DNA of 64,000 nucleotides, taken from NCBI RefSeq assembly GCF_001549985.1, contig NZ_LROZ01000009.1, forward strand, positions 62,001 to 126,000, written 5' to 3'. Numbering within the stretch: the stretch's first letter is position 1; each line of letters begins with the position of its first letter. The notes beneath the pieces are model-generated. The model was given only the letters and a program-made list of their open reading frames with translations. It was not told the DNA's origin and made no database searches. The DNA is from Myroides odoratus (lineage in GTDB: Bacteria > Bacteroidota > Bacteroidia > Flavobacteriales > Flavobacteriaceae). This document shows positions 50,211 to 59,188 of the stretch, in pieces. The translations under genes were made by a program, and so were the position numbers.

Positions 50211-51221
50211 TTAGTCTAAAACAGAATAATCACCAATACTGATGTTGGTGTGATTTCCGTTGTATTTAGCGTGATTTCCAATCATAGCATTGTCCAAGTT
50301 AGCATTTGCAATAAAAGCGTATGTTTGAATTAAACTATTTTTAATTGTTGCATTTTCTACTTTGGAATGATCTCCTAAAGATACATTTGGACCAATCGTT
50401 GCATTTTTTAATACTACGTTATCCCCAATATAACAAGGAGGGATAATGGTGCTATTTTCTAATTGAATAGAAGACGAAACATAATTGCTGTTTTCTGCTT
50501 CTAAGAATGTTAACATGCGATTGTTGGTGTCAACTGTAACATCTTTGTTTCCACAGTCCATCCATTCATCAACTTGTCCAGGAACAAAGCGCATCCCTTT
50601 TTGTTTCATATTTTCTAATGCATCAGTTAGTTGGTATTCTCCACCTTTAATGATGTTATTATCTAATAGGAACTCTAATTCTTGGCGCAATGTTTCTCCA
50701 CTTTTGAAAAAGTAGATACCAATAATAGCTAAGTCTGAGACAAAAGTGGCTGGTTTTTCTACAAAATCAACAATTTCATTTTTGTCATTGAGTTGAACTA
50801 CACCAAAGGCACTTGGATCCTCTACTTGTTTCACCCAGATTACGCTATCTGCTGTTTTGTCTAAATTGAAATCTGCACGGAACAACGTATCAGCATAGGC
50901 TACTACGATAGGACCAGACATACTTTCTTTGGCACATAAAATCGCGTGAGCCGTTCCTAAAGCTTCATTTTGGTAACAAATAGTTCCTTTTGCTCCTAAC
51001 TTTTCAGCAATAGCAATAAGGTCTTTTTCTGTTTGTTTACCGAAGCTTTCGTGAATAATAAATGCGATTTCTTCAATTTTGTCATTTAAAACCTTGGCAA
51101 TATCCTCAACCAATCGATGTACAATTGGCTTTCCTGCAATTGGAATTAAAGGTTTGGGTGTAGTAAGGGTATGTGGGCGTAAACGCGATCCACGTCCAGC
51201 CATAGGTACAATGATTTTCAT
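50211..51221 (-). CDS. Sugar-1-phosphate nucleotidyltransferase
   Basis: A 336-residue enzyme. The nucleotidyltransferase domain (~1-240) opens MKIIVPMAGRGSRLRPHTLT followed by TPKPLIPIAGKPI, the nucleotide-binding signature (G-x-G-x-R-L and PKP); LGTAHAILCAK and VVAYADTLF carry the metal-binding Asp; VDEWMDCGNKDVTVDTN ends the domain. A left-handed beta-helix of hexapeptide repeats follows (~250-336, VVLKNATIGPNVSLGDHSKV). It makes a dNDP/GDP-sugar, but substrate cannot be fixed: thymidylyl-, guanylyl- and uridylyltransferases share these motifs. It lies 25 bp after dut. Confidence 0.9.
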   Translation of the reverse strand: MKIIVPMAGRGSRLRPHTLTTPKPLIPIAGKPIVHRLVEDIAKVLNDKIEEIAFIIHESFGKQTEKDLIAIAEKLGAKGTICYQNEALGTAHAILCAKESMSGPIVVAYADTLFRADFNLDKTADSVIWVKQVEDPSAFGVVQLNDKNEIVDFVEKPATFVSDLAIIGIYFFKSGETLRQELEFLLDNNIIKGGEYQLTDALENMKQKGMRFVPGQVDEWMDCGNKDVTVDTNNRMLTFLEAENSNYVSSSIQLENSTIIPPCYIGDNVVLKNATIGPNVSLGDHSKVENATIKNSLIQTYAFIANANLDNAMIGNHAKYNGNHTNISIGDYSVLD

Positions 51222-51246
51222 TTTGTATCTTATTTATTTTTCGTTT

Positions 51247-51684
51247 TTATTTTGTTCCTGTGCTTCCAAATCCTCCTGCACCACGTGTGGTCTCTGAAAG
51301 TGCTTCTGCATCTTCCCATTGGATTTGTTCATATTTTGCAATTACCATTTGAGCGATGCGCTCTCCATTTTCAACAACAAAAGGCTCTTTAGATAGATTA
51401 ACTAAAATAACTCCAATCTCTCCTCTATAATCTGCGTCAATGGTACCAGGTGAATTCAATAAGGTAATTCCTTTTTTTGCCGCTAAACCACTTCTTGGTC
51501 TGATTTGAGCTTCATATCCTTCAGGCAATTCAATAAATAATCCAGTTGGTACAATAGCTCTTTCTAAACTGTTTAATGTAATAGGCTCAGTAAGATTTGC
51601 TCTTAAGTCCATTCCTGCAGATTGCGTTGTTTCATAATGAGGCAAAGCATGCTGTGATTTATTTATAATTTTTACGGATGTCAT
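51247..51684 (-). CDS. dut: Deoxyuridine 5'-triphosphate nucleotidohydrolase
   Basis: A 145-residue trimeric dUTPase, chosen from ATG 51684 ([20 protein letters not shown]); the longer frame to 51807 overlaps the divergent xseA region and has a non-native N-terminus. All five motifs are visible: [10 protein letters not shown] (1), [12 protein letters not shown] (2), [18 protein letters not shown] (3), [12 protein letters not shown] (4), [12 protein letters not shown] (5, with the C-terminal arm closing the active site). It keeps dUTP out of DNA and supplies dUMP for thymidylate. The nucleotidyltransferase gene follows in the same transcript. Confidence 0.97.
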   Translation of the reverse strand: MTSVKIINKSQHALPHYETTQSAGMDLRANLTEPITLNSLERAIVPTGLFIELPEGYEAQIRPRSGLAAKKGITLLNSPGTIDADYRGEIGVILVNLSKEPFVVENGERIAQMVIAKYEQIQWEDAEALSETTRGAGGFGSTGTK

Positions 51685-51860
51685 ACAGAATAATATTAAA
51701 ATACAGCGACAAATATAAAGGTTTGTTTGGACAATTAAATAATTGAGGTTTAGTTTTCCGCTGTCGATTTTTGAAATAGCAAATACAAGGAGTGTGGTGA
51801 ATGTCATTCAAAAAAGAAAGATCAACCCGTTTAATTTTGTACTTTCGTATTTCGTATCCT

Positions 51861-53348
51861 ATGTTAGAAAATAGAAAAATATTTACCCTACACGCTATCT
51901 TAAATCGTGTTCAGCAAGTTTTTGATGAACTTATGCTGGGGAAATACTTTTGGGTTAAAGTCGAGGTCCTCAAAGTGAACAAAGATCGTCGAGGGCACTA
52001 CTATCTAGAATTAGTAGAGCAGGTAGATGATCAGGTTTTGGCGCGATGTCGAGCTACGATTTGGCAACGAAATGTCGAGCGCTGCGTGATTGATGGAGGT
52101 GAAGAATTAGATAAGGTCGTCAAAGAAGGTGCTGAAATCCTATGCTATGGTGAAGCTATATTTCATCCCGTTTATGGTTTCTCTTTGCATGTTATTCACG
52201 TGGATTATGCTTTTAGTTTAGGAGAAATTGAACGCAAAAAGCAAATGGCTTTGATGCAGCTGCAGCAAAAAGGATTGCTTCAGCTCAATAAGAATCAATC
52301 CCTACCGTTGGTCCTGCAACATATTGCTGTTGTAGGTTCTATAGGAACATCAGGGTATGAGGATTTTGTGCAACACTTGTTACAGAATCCCTATCATTTT
52401 ACTTTTAACTTGACGTATTTTGATACACAAGTACAAGGGGAAGAAGCGAGTGCGAATATCATTAAACAGTTAGAGGTTGTTGCGCAAGGCACATTTGATG
52501 TTGTGGTTTTGATTCGCGGTGGAGGATCAAAATTTGATTTGGATGTGTTTAATGCTATCGAAGTAGCAGAACAAATAGCACAAATGCCCCTAGCGGTTTT
52601 CACGGGAATTGGGCATGAAACAGATAGTACGGTGGCGGATTATGTTGCACACACGTATTTTAAAACGCCTAGTGCCGTGGCTGCCTTTATCATTGAAAAA
52701 GCCCTAAAGTTTCAGGTGTTTTTAGAGCAGATGGGACAGGAAATAAAAGAAAATGCACGAAGAGTGTTGACCCACCATCGAACAACACTTCATCAAGTAG
52801 AAGAAAGAGTGACAAATTTAAGTACCTCTCTTGTGGTGGAAGAACAGGCGAAATTAACGCAGCAATCTACAGCATTGGGCTATTTAGTGAAGCAGTTGAC
52901 CCAAGTAGCTAAGAGCGATTTGAGATGGACGGAACAAGCCATAGTCGTTGAAACGAATGTTTTAGTAAAGAAGAGAAGCAATACCCTATATGATAACGTT
53001 GCTCGATTGGGTGTATGGGGGAAACAGAAAGTATCTTTGGAGCACCAGCAACTCTATCGCTTACAAGAGATGATAACTACTCAGGTGCGACATACTTTAA
53101 CTCGAGTAAATCTTCAATTGACGCAAACTACAGCACTGCTGTCTTTATATGATATGGAGCATATGCTGAAAAAAGGATTTGCCATAATTCGACATCAAGG
53201 AGCAGTAGTTACGGAACGAACAGTCTTACATCAAGGAGATGAATTAGAATTGACCTTATATAACAAACAATATAAAATTACGCTGGCAAGCATAGAAGAA
53301 ATAGAACAATGGAAAAACTTACATATGAAAAAGCCGCAGCAGAACTAG
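51861..53348 (+). CDS. xseA: Exodeoxyribonuclease VII large subunit
   Basis: From ATG 51861 (MLENRKIFTLHAILNRVQQV) a 495-residue protein; the frame starting at 51801 adds 20 residues not seen in the family. The N-terminal OB-fold is at KYFWVKVEVLKVNKDRRGHY (~29-48). The catalytic domain contains HIAVVGSIGTSGYEDFVQHL, VVLIRGGGSKFDLDVFNAIE (~213-232) and FTGIGHETDSTVADYVAH, followed by a long coiled-coil that binds XseB and a C-terminal LKKGFAIIRHQGAVV. The enzyme degrades single-stranded DNA. It is longer than the ~450 residues common elsewhere because of the coiled coil. Confidence 0.93.
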   Translation: MLENRKIFTLHAILNRVQQVFDELMLGKYFWVKVEVLKVNKDRRGHYYLELVEQVDDQVLARCRATIWQRNVERCVIDGGEELDKVVKEGAEILCYGEAIFHPVYGFSLHVIHVDYAFSLGEIERKKQMALMQLQQKGLLQLNKNQSLPLVLQHIAVVGSIGTSGYEDFVQHLLQNPYHFTFNLTYFDTQVQGEEASANIIKQLEVVAQGTFDVVVLIRGGGSKFDLDVFNAIEVAEQIAQMPLAVFTGIGHETDSTVADYVAHTYFKTPSAVAAFIIEKALKFQVFLEQMGQEIKENARRVLTHHRTTLHQVEERVTNLSTSLVVEEQAKLTQQSTALGYLVKQLTQVAKSDLRWTEQAIVVETNVLVKKRSNTLYDNVARLGVWGKQKVSLEHQQLYRLQEMITTQVRHTLTRVNLQLTQTTALLSLYDMEHMLKKGFAIIRHQGAVVTERTVLHQGDELELTLYNKQYKITLASIEEIEQWKNLHMKKPQQN

Positions 53349-53503
53349 ATCAGATTCTCACGGCATTGAAAAATGACGAAGTCACAGTAGATGAATTAGC
53401 TGAAAAAGTAGAGCGCGCTTCTGTGTTGATTGCTTTTTGCAAGAAAAAATTGACGGCAACAGAAGAGAAAATAGAGAAAATTATCAATAAGTTAGACCAA
53501 TAG
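53309..53503 (+). CDS. xseB: Exodeoxyribonuclease VII small subunit
   Basis: A 64-residue helical hairpin: LTYEKAAAELDQILTALKND then EVTVDELAEKVERASVLIAF and CKKKLTATEEKIEKII, the classic XseB pattern. Several copies coat the XseA coiled coil to form the nuclease. The gene overlaps the end of xseA by 40 bp in another frame, an unusually long overlap that enforces translational coupling. A palindrome covers its stop codon. Confidence 0.94.
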   Translation: MEKLTYEKAAAELDQILTALKNDEVTVDELAEKVERASVLIAFCKKKLTATEEKIEKIINKLDQ

Positions 53504-53541
53504 CTGGGAAGTATAAATTCACAGCTATTGGTACTTTTATT
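53496..53541. terminator. Terminator-like hairpin between xseB and the convergent MscS gene
   Basis: An 11-bp perfect inverted repeat (ACCAATAGCTG / CAGCTATTGGT) with a 15-nt loop, containing the xseB stop codon and followed by ACTTTTATTTTT. It probably ends xseAB transcription. Confidence 0.7.
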
Positions 53542-53542
53542 T

Positions 53543-54889
53543 TTAGTGTTGGTGTGGGTTTTTAGATAGTTCATTGCTATTGGCGATGAATTGTCTTACA
53601 TCATCAGAAGAAGGTAATTCGAATACTTCTAAATGGAAGTAATCAATAGCTGCTAAGACGTGATCAAAGATATCGGCCATGACGGTTTCATAAAAAGCCC
53701 AAACGGTACTATTCGTAAACATATACAATTCAATAGGCAACCCATGTTCTGTTGGTTGTAAGTGACGGACCATTAAATGATATTCTTTGTGAATATTTTG
53801 ATTTTGTTGCGCATAGCGCAATACATAGGCTCTGAATAAACCAATATTTGTCATGCGACGTCCATTTACAGGCATGGATTGGTCTGCATTGGTGCTGATA
53901 TTATAGTCATCAATTTCCTTTTGTCTTTCTTCTATATACGGTTTAAGCAGTTGAATCTTTTTCAATTCATTGATTTCATGAGGTTCTAAAAATCGAATGG
54001 ACGACATTTTGATATTAATACTTCGTTTGATTCGTCGTCCCCCTGAATTTTGCATCCCGCGGTAGTTCTTAAACGAATCGCTAATGAGTAAATAGGTTGG
54101 TATTGTCGTAATGGTTTTATCGAAATTTTGAACTTTTACTGTACTTAGGTTGATTTCCAATACAGTTCCATCCGCACCAAACTTGGCCATTTCAATCCAA
54201 TCCCCCACGCGAACCATATCATTGGTAGAAACCTGAATACTCGCCACAAACCCCATGATGGTATCTTTAAATACCAACATCAAAATAGCAGATGCTGCTC
54301 CTAAGGAGACTAGAAAGGTAACAGGATCTTTTCCTGTGATAATAGAAAAGATAATGATGGCAGAGAAAAAGTATAAAATAATACTAGATACTTGCGAATA
54401 GCTATCAATGGGTTTATCGGCTAAACGCGGTTTTGTTCGGGCATAATCTCTACTAGATCGAATCAACGAACGCAAAAGCAACGTAACCACTACAACAAAT
54501 AAGATATTTGTTAGTGATAGAACAAAGCTAATGACATTGGGAAACCCGATGAAAAAGATAGGGAATAGGATACGAGCTAAGGTTACAGGAATCAAATGCG
54601 TAATATTGTGCAGAACCTTATTGTTTATAATAATATCATCTAATTGAGTTTTGCTTGTTGCAGCATATTTCCTCGCGATGACAATCACGATATTTTTTAA
54701 GATGTAATCGAGCACAACCATACAGAGTGAAAAAGCTAACAGCAGAACACCTGTGGTGACAATGTGAGTTTCTTGTTCGTTTAGTTGTAAAAAATGAAGG
54801 GAATCAAAAAACCATTTGTAAATGATATTTAAATCACTCAAGTTAATAATATCGTTGATGTCCTTTTGGTCAAGGGATAGAAAATACAT
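53543..54889 (-). CDS. Mechanosensitive channel of small conductance (MscS) family protein
   Basis: A 448-residue inner-membrane protein from ATG 54889 (MYFLSLDQKDINDIINLSDL); an ATG 14 codons upstream lacks support. About five transmembrane helices occupy ~30-215. The pore helix and beta domain are recognisable in SLGAASAILMLVFKDTIMGF and VASIQVSTNDMVRVGDWIEM (~215-255), then GADGTVLEINLSTVKVQNFD. The C-terminal ~170 residues, with RIKRSINIKMSSIRFLEPHE, are a longer cytoplasmic part than in E. coli MscS, matching the YbdG/YnaI-like branch. Role: release of solutes on osmotic downshift. Confidence 0.9.
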   Translation of the reverse strand: MYFLSLDQKDINDIINLSDLNIIYKWFFDSLHFLQLNEQETHIVTTGVLLLAFSLCMVVLDYILKNIVIVIARKYAATSKTQLDDIIINNKVLHNITHLIPVTLARILFPIFFIGFPNVISFVLSLTNILFVVVVTLLLRSLIRSSRDYARTKPRLADKPIDSYSQVSSIILYFFSAIIIFSIITGKDPVTFLVSLGAASAILMLVFKDTIMGFVASIQVSTNDMVRVGDWIEMAKFGADGTVLEINLSTVKVQNFDKTITTIPTYLLISDSFKNYRGMQNSGGRRIKRSINIKMSSIRFLEPHEINELKKIQLLKPYIEERQKEIDDYNISTNADQSMPVNGRRMTNIGLFRAYVLRYAQQNQNIHKEYHLMVRHLQPTEHGLPIELYMFTNSTVWAFYETVMADIFDHVLAAIDYFHLEVFELPSSDDVRQFIANSNELSKNPHQH

Positions 54890-54996
54890 TGTATTTGAAT
54901 GTGTTTGAATGTGATTATGCAAGATAAACAATAAAAAACGCTTTTTATGTTAAGGCAATGGCAAATAAGTAAAAGAAAGTGTGGTTGTTTTTAAAA

Positions 54997-55027
54997 AAAG
55001 CTCTATAAATTTAATTATAGAGCTTTT
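54997..55027 (-). terminator. Intrinsic terminator after the OmpA-type lipoprotein gene
   Basis: AAAAGCTCTATAA / TTATAGAGCTTTT, a nearly perfect stem with a short loop followed on the minus strand by T residues. Confidence 0.85.
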
Positions 55028-55036
55028 GAATATCCA

Positions 55037-55939
55037 TTATAATTGGTTTAGCATATCATTAATCTTATCTAGGTTAGGCGTAAGAATGACCTCAATACGT
55101 CTATTTTTAGCTTTTCCTTCAGTTGTACTATTGCTCATAAGAGGTGCGTATTCACTTCGTCCAGCTGCGGTAAGATTTTTTTTGTCGATGGACGCATTCT
55201 CCGTTAAAATAGAAACGATGGCTAGTGCACGTTTGGTTGATAAATCCCAGTTATTTTGAACACCATCACCTAAATTACCCAAAACTTTATCATTGTCTGT
55301 ATGTCCTTCAATCAAAACAGAAATATCTGGATTCGCAGCGAGTACTTTACCTAATTCGATTACAGCATTGCGCCCTTCATCGTTGACCGACCAGCTACCC
55401 GATTTAAAGAGTAGTTTATTCTCCATGGAAACATATACTTTACCGTTTTTCTGTTCAATGGTTAATCCTCTACCTTCAAAGGCATTTAAGGCTTGAGATA
55501 AGTTATCTTTTAACGCTTTCATCTGTTTGTCATTGGCTGCTAAAATACCTTCAAGCTCCTGTACGCGTTTAGACTTTAAATCTAGTTCTGCTTTTGCTTT
55601 TGCCAATCTAGCTGCTTCTGCTTGTAGTGATTCTTCACTGTGTTTTTCTAGATTGGTATAAGAATGCTGCAAGTCTTGTAATCTGTTTTGAGCGGCTGAA
55701 ATTTCAGCATTCAAATTTTGACGTTCTTGCTGTAAGTCTTTCAATTGTTGAGCCAATTGCTTTTTAGCTTGCTCCAAATCACTCATCGAACTATTGAGCG
55801 TAGCTAACTCGTCTGCTAAGCGTTGGTTATCATCCAAGGTCATTTGGTAATCTTGGTCAAGTTCATTGTAGAGTTTTCTTGTTACACAAGAGGATAGTAA
55901 CGTAAGCGTTAGTAAACTGATGGACAGTCTTTTTATCAT
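55037..55939 (-). CDS. OmpA-family peptidoglycan-binding lipoprotein
   Basis: A 300-residue lipoprotein: signal peptide with lipobox L-S-S-C (Cys18), a long coiled coil (~25-150, ELATLNSSMSDLEQAKKQLA onward) and a C-terminal OmpA domain (~165-285). The latter carries ISVLIEGHTDNDKVLGNLGD, NWDLSTKRALAIVSIL, and AAGRSEYAPLMSNSTTEGKA followed by KNRRIEVIL, whose Asp and Arg contact diaminopimelate. It would tether the outer membrane to peptidoglycan. It starts 23 bp after the exonuclease III gene on the same strand. Confidence 0.92.
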   Translation of the reverse strand: MIKRLSISLLTLTLLSSCVTRKLYNELDQDYQMTLDDNQRLADELATLNSSMSDLEQAKKQLAQQLKDLQQERQNLNAEISAAQNRLQDLQHSYTNLEKHSEESLQAEAARLAKAKAELDLKSKRVQELEGILAANDKQMKALKDNLSQALNAFEGRGLTIEQKNGKVYVSMENKLLFKSGSWSVNDEGRNAVIELGKVLAANPDISVLIEGHTDNDKVLGNLGDGVQNNWDLSTKRALAIVSILTENASIDKKNLTAAGRSEYAPLMSNSTTEGKAKNRRIEVILTPNLDKINDMLNQL

Positions 55940-55962
55940 CGGGATGCGTTTTTAGGTTGAGT

Positions 55963-56730
55963 TTAAGCTTTTATTTCTACAACAATAGGGCAATGATCAG
56001 AATGTTTGACGTCTTGCAATATAGAAGCGCTTAGAATTCGATCTTTCATCGGTTCTGCAACCATGTTGTAGTCAATTCTCCATCCTTTATTGTTGTTTCT
56101 TGCATTTGCACGGTACGTCCACCAGCTATATTGATGGGGTTCGGTATGGAATACACGGAAACTGTCAATAAACCCATGGTCAACAAATTTATCTACCCAA
56201 GCTCTTTCTTCTGGTAAGAACCCTGAAACTTTTGCATTTCGAATGGGATCATGGATATCAATGGCTTTGTGACAAATGTTGTAATCTCCACAGATAATTA
56301 AATTGGGTATTTCTTTTTTAAGCTCCGTAATATAGGTAAAGAAATCATCCATGTATTGGTATTTGAAATCCAGTCGATCAATATTAGAGGCAGAAGGCAA
56401 GTACAGTGACATGACTGAAAAGGTATCAAAATCTACGCGTAAATTTCTTCCTTCAAAATCCATATAGTCAATGCCTGTTCCATATGTGATATGGTTGGGT
56501 TTTTCCTTGCAAAAAATAGCTACACCACTATAGCCTGCTTTTTGAGCAGAAAAATAGTATTGATAAGGATAGCCCGCTAAAGTAATTTCATCTGTTGGAA
56601 TCTGATCTTCTTTAGCTTTGGTTTCCTGTAAGCAAATGATATCAGCCTGCTCTTCTTGCATCCATTCTAAAAGCCCTTTTTTGATTGCTGCACGAATTCC
56701 ATTTACATTATAGGATATAATTTTTTTCAT
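55963..56730 (-). CDS. xth: Exodeoxyribonuclease III / AP endonuclease
   Basis: A 255-residue DNA-repair enzyme of the endonuclease/exonuclease/phosphatase family. Active-site segments are KIISYNVNGIRAAIKKGLLE (N-terminus), IICLQETKAKEDQIP (catalytic Glu, ~32-46), SGVAIFCKEKP, YLPSASN, IICGDYNICHKAIDIHDPIR (Asp/Asn pair, ~144-163), SWWTYRANARNNNKGWRIDY and the final KHSDHCPIVVEI (catalytic Asp-His). It cuts DNA at abasic sites. The gene heads a two-gene unit with the OmpA lipoprotein. It may be written xthA. Confidence 0.96.
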   Translation of the reverse strand: MKKIISYNVNGIRAAIKKGLLEWMQEEQADIICLQETKAKEDQIPTDEITLAGYPYQYYFSAQKAGYSGVAIFCKEKPNHITYGTGIDYMDFEGRNLRVDFDTFSVMSLYLPSASNIDRLDFKYQYMDDFFTYITELKKEIPNLIICGDYNICHKAIDIHDPIRNAKVSGFLPEERAWVDKFVDHGFIDSFRVFHTEPHQYSWWTYRANARNNNKGWRIDYNMVAEPMKDRILSASILQDVKHSDHCPIVVEIKA

Positions 56731-57100
56731 TATGCCTGGTTTTTTGTATGAAAATCAAAAATAGAAAAAATAAACATTCCGATGAGTTAAAAGAAGAAGG
56801 AGTGATGCGTTTTTAATTTTTAATTAGCATTCTAGTATTGTTCAATGTAAAACAAGTCTTATTGTTGGTTCGATTGATAGGGTTTGACTGTAGGTATAGT
56901 TAAAAAAGATAAAAAAAGAAATATTTATCTGAGAAGAGAATAAAGAAGAATAAATAATTTTTACATCATATATCTTTTTTTTAATCAGTTATTTAGGTCA
57001 ATATCTTTGACAATGCTAGGGATATGCAGTAGAGGATGATAAAATAAAATAGATTACCTAAAGATTTTAGTATATTTGTCTTACTTAAATTTTCAAATTG
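56731..57100. other. AT-rich divergent intergenic region
   Basis: About 370 bp between exonuclease III and the ornithine-lipid synthase gene. No ORF, repeat or RNA-like structure was seen apart from the TATATTTG element near its right end. It must hold the promoters of both neighbours. Confidence 0.5.
57071..57078 (+). promoter_or_regulatory. Candidate -7 promoter element of olsF
   Basis: TATATTTG matches TAnnTTTG exactly, 22 bp before ATG 57101. Confidence 0.55.
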
Positions 57101-58924
57101 ATGGGGTTAGTAACAGCTAAGGAAGTAGCGAAGGCGATAAATGTGGACAAGTATGGTATCTTGGGTACTTTTACGGGGTGGTTGCTTATGAAGGCGCTTA
57201 AGGTTACCACATTAAATAAGATTTACGATAGAAATAAACATTTAGAAGAATTAGAGTTTTTAAACGCTATTCTAGAAGAGTTTCAGATTGAATTTCAAAT
57301 CGATCCAGAGGAATTAAAACGATTACCTAAAAAAGGCCCGTATATTACCATCTCCAATCATCCATTGGGTGGAATTGATGGGATTTTGCTTCTAAAATTA
57401 ATGTTGGAGCACGATCCTAATTTTAAAATTATTGCCAACTTTTTATTGCATCGTATTGAGCCTTTGAAGCCTTATATCATGCCAGTTAATCCATTTGAAA
57501 ACAACAAGGATGTGAAGTCAAGTGTATTGGGATTAAAAGATACATTACGACATTTAAGTGATGGTAAACCGTTGGGGATATTCCCAGCAGGTGAGGTATC
57601 TACGTATAAGGATGGTCGATTGGTGGTTGATAAACCATGGGAAGAGGGAGCTATTAAGCTGATTAAAAAAGCGAATGTACCTGTAGTTCCTATTTATTTT
57701 CATGCGCAAAACAGTAAATTATTTTACTTTTTATCGCAGATTAATCCAACTTTGCGTACAGCAAAGTTGCCTTCGGAGCTATTGACACAAAAAGATCGTG
57801 TAATTAAAATACGCATTGGTCGTCCAATATCTGTCGAAGAACAGAATGAACATTATGATTTAAGTGATTATGGTAATTTTTTGCGCTTTAAGACGTATTT
57901 ATTATCTAATGCTTATAAAGACGAAGACTCCCAGAAGTGGATTAAAGTTCCGTCTTTTAATTTTAAATTTCCAAAGATGGTAAAGGACATTGTCCCTCCA
58001 CAACCCCTAGATAGAATCAAACAAGAAATAGAAGTTTTACGTGAAAAAGACTTCCGATTGTTGCAAAGCAAAAATTATGAAGTATTCTTGTGTAAATCAG
58101 ATTTGATTCCGACAATATTATTAGAGCTTGGTCGACTTCGAGAGGTTACGTTTCGCGAAGTAGGAGAAGGGACAAATAATGAGCTAGATTTAGATCAATA
58201 TGATAAATATTATCATCACATGTTCTTATGGGATAGCGAAGCAGAACAAATCTGTGGAGCGTATCGCATGGGACTGGGATCAGAGATTTATAAAAAATAT
58301 GGAATTAATGGGTTTTATTTGAACGAACTGTTTCGTTTCGAATCTGAACTTTATCCGATGATGGCGCAATCAATTGAAATGGGACGTGCTTTTATTGTTA
58401 AAGAATATCAGCAAAAACCAATGCCTTTGTTTTTACTTTGGAAGGGGATTGTGCATACCACTTTGCGTTTTCCAGAACATCAATATTTAATAGGAGGAGT
58501 GAGTATCAGCAACCAATTCTCGGATTTTTCTAAGTCCTTGATGATTGAATTCATGCGCTCGCATTATTTTGATCCTTTTATCGCGCAATATGTTACACCT
58601 AAGATGGAATATAAGGTGAATCTAAAGGATGCAGATAAGGATTTGATTTTTAATGAGACGGAATCAGATTTAAATAAGTTTGATAAGATTATCGAAGATG
58701 TTGAGCCTGCTAAGTTGAGAGTACCTGTATTGATTAAGAAGTACATCAAGCAAAATGCAAAAGTAATCGCGTTCAATGTGGATCCTTTATTCAATAATGC
58801 GATAGACGGATTAATGTATATCAAAATTGCTGATTTACCTGAAAGTACAGTAAAGCCAGTGATGGAAGAATTTGAAGCAGAACTTGAACGAAAAATACAA
58901 GAAGAAGCAAATAAATATAATTAA
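57101..58924 (+). CDS. olsF: Bifunctional ornithine-lipid synthase (OlsF-type acyltransferase fusion)
   Basis: A 607-residue protein joining two acyltransferases. The N-terminal half (~60-280) is a PlsC/OlsA-like domain with the H-x4-D site in ISNHPLGGIDGILLL (~84-98) and FPAGEVSTYKDGRL; it would O-acylate lyso-ornithine lipid. The C-terminal half (~320-560) is OlsB-like (GNAT fold), with FLCKSDLIPTILLELGRLRE, VTFREVGEGT, DKYYHHMFLWD, GAYRMGLG, and FELYPMMAQSIEMGRAFI-type sequence near 410-430; it would N-acylate ornithine. This arrangement matches OlsF described in Serratia and Flavobacterium. I prefer ATG 57101 over the adjacent TTG. Product is a phosphate-free membrane lipid. Confidence 0.88.
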   Translation: MGLVTAKEVAKAINVDKYGILGTFTGWLLMKALKVTTLNKIYDRNKHLEELEFLNAILEEFQIEFQIDPEELKRLPKKGPYITISNHPLGGIDGILLLKLMLEHDPNFKIIANFLLHRIEPLKPYIMPVNPFENNKDVKSSVLGLKDTLRHLSDGKPLGIFPAGEVSTYKDGRLVVDKPWEEGAIKLIKKANVPVVPIYFHAQNSKLFYFLSQINPTLRTAKLPSELLTQKDRVIKIRIGRPISVEEQNEHYDLSDYGNFLRFKTYLLSNAYKDEDSQKWIKVPSFNFKFPKMVKDIVPPQPLDRIKQEIEVLREKDFRLLQSKNYEVFLCKSDLIPTILLELGRLREVTFREVGEGTNNELDLDQYDKYYHHMFLWDSEAEQICGAYRMGLGSEIYKKYGINGFYLNELFRFESELYPMMAQSIEMGRAFIVKEYQQKPMPLFLLWKGIVHTTLRFPEHQYLIGGVSISNQFSDFSKSLMIEFMRSHYFDPFIAQYVTPKMEYKVNLKDADKDLIFNETESDLNKFDKIIEDVEPAKLRVPVLIKKYIKQNAKVIAFNVDPLFNNAIDGLMYIKIADLPESTVKPVMEEFEAELERKIQEEANKYN

Positions 58925-58927
58925 GTT

Positions 58928-58962
58928 AAAAAAGGATGTCTCTAAACGACATCCTTTTTTTA
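58928..58962 (+). terminator. Intrinsic terminator after olsF
   Basis: AAAAAAGGATGTC / GACATCCTTTTTT, a 13-bp perfect stem with a 7-nt loop and T tail. Confidence 0.92.
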
Positions 58963-59155
58963 TCTCTAAAGTTTCGTTTTTTGAATGTGAAAATCCGTCC
59001 TAAATACTTCGTAATTTGATGAAAATAAAAAGACATATTGCTTTGGAATGTGTTTTTATTTGATAATTTAATTGCTTATCCTGTTGTTTTTGTTGATTAT
59101 AATTGTTTTTGTAAATAAAAAATTCAGTATTTTTTGTATAATTCAAAAAAACGTA

Positions 59156-59163
59156 TACTTTTG
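59156..59163 (+). promoter_or_regulatory. Candidate -7 promoter element, first of two sister lipoprotein genes
   Basis: TACTTTTG matches TAnnTTTG; it is followed by AGTTGTTAAATAAAAGTAAA, which recurs almost exactly before the sister gene. Confidence 0.6.
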
Positions 59164-59188
59164 AGTTGTTAAATAAAAGTAAAAAACA

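Noticed and set aside
51685..51807. 41-residue extension of dUTPase
   Set aside because: Cys/Ile/Leu-rich sequence absent from the family; the start at 51684 gives the normal 145-residue enzyme.
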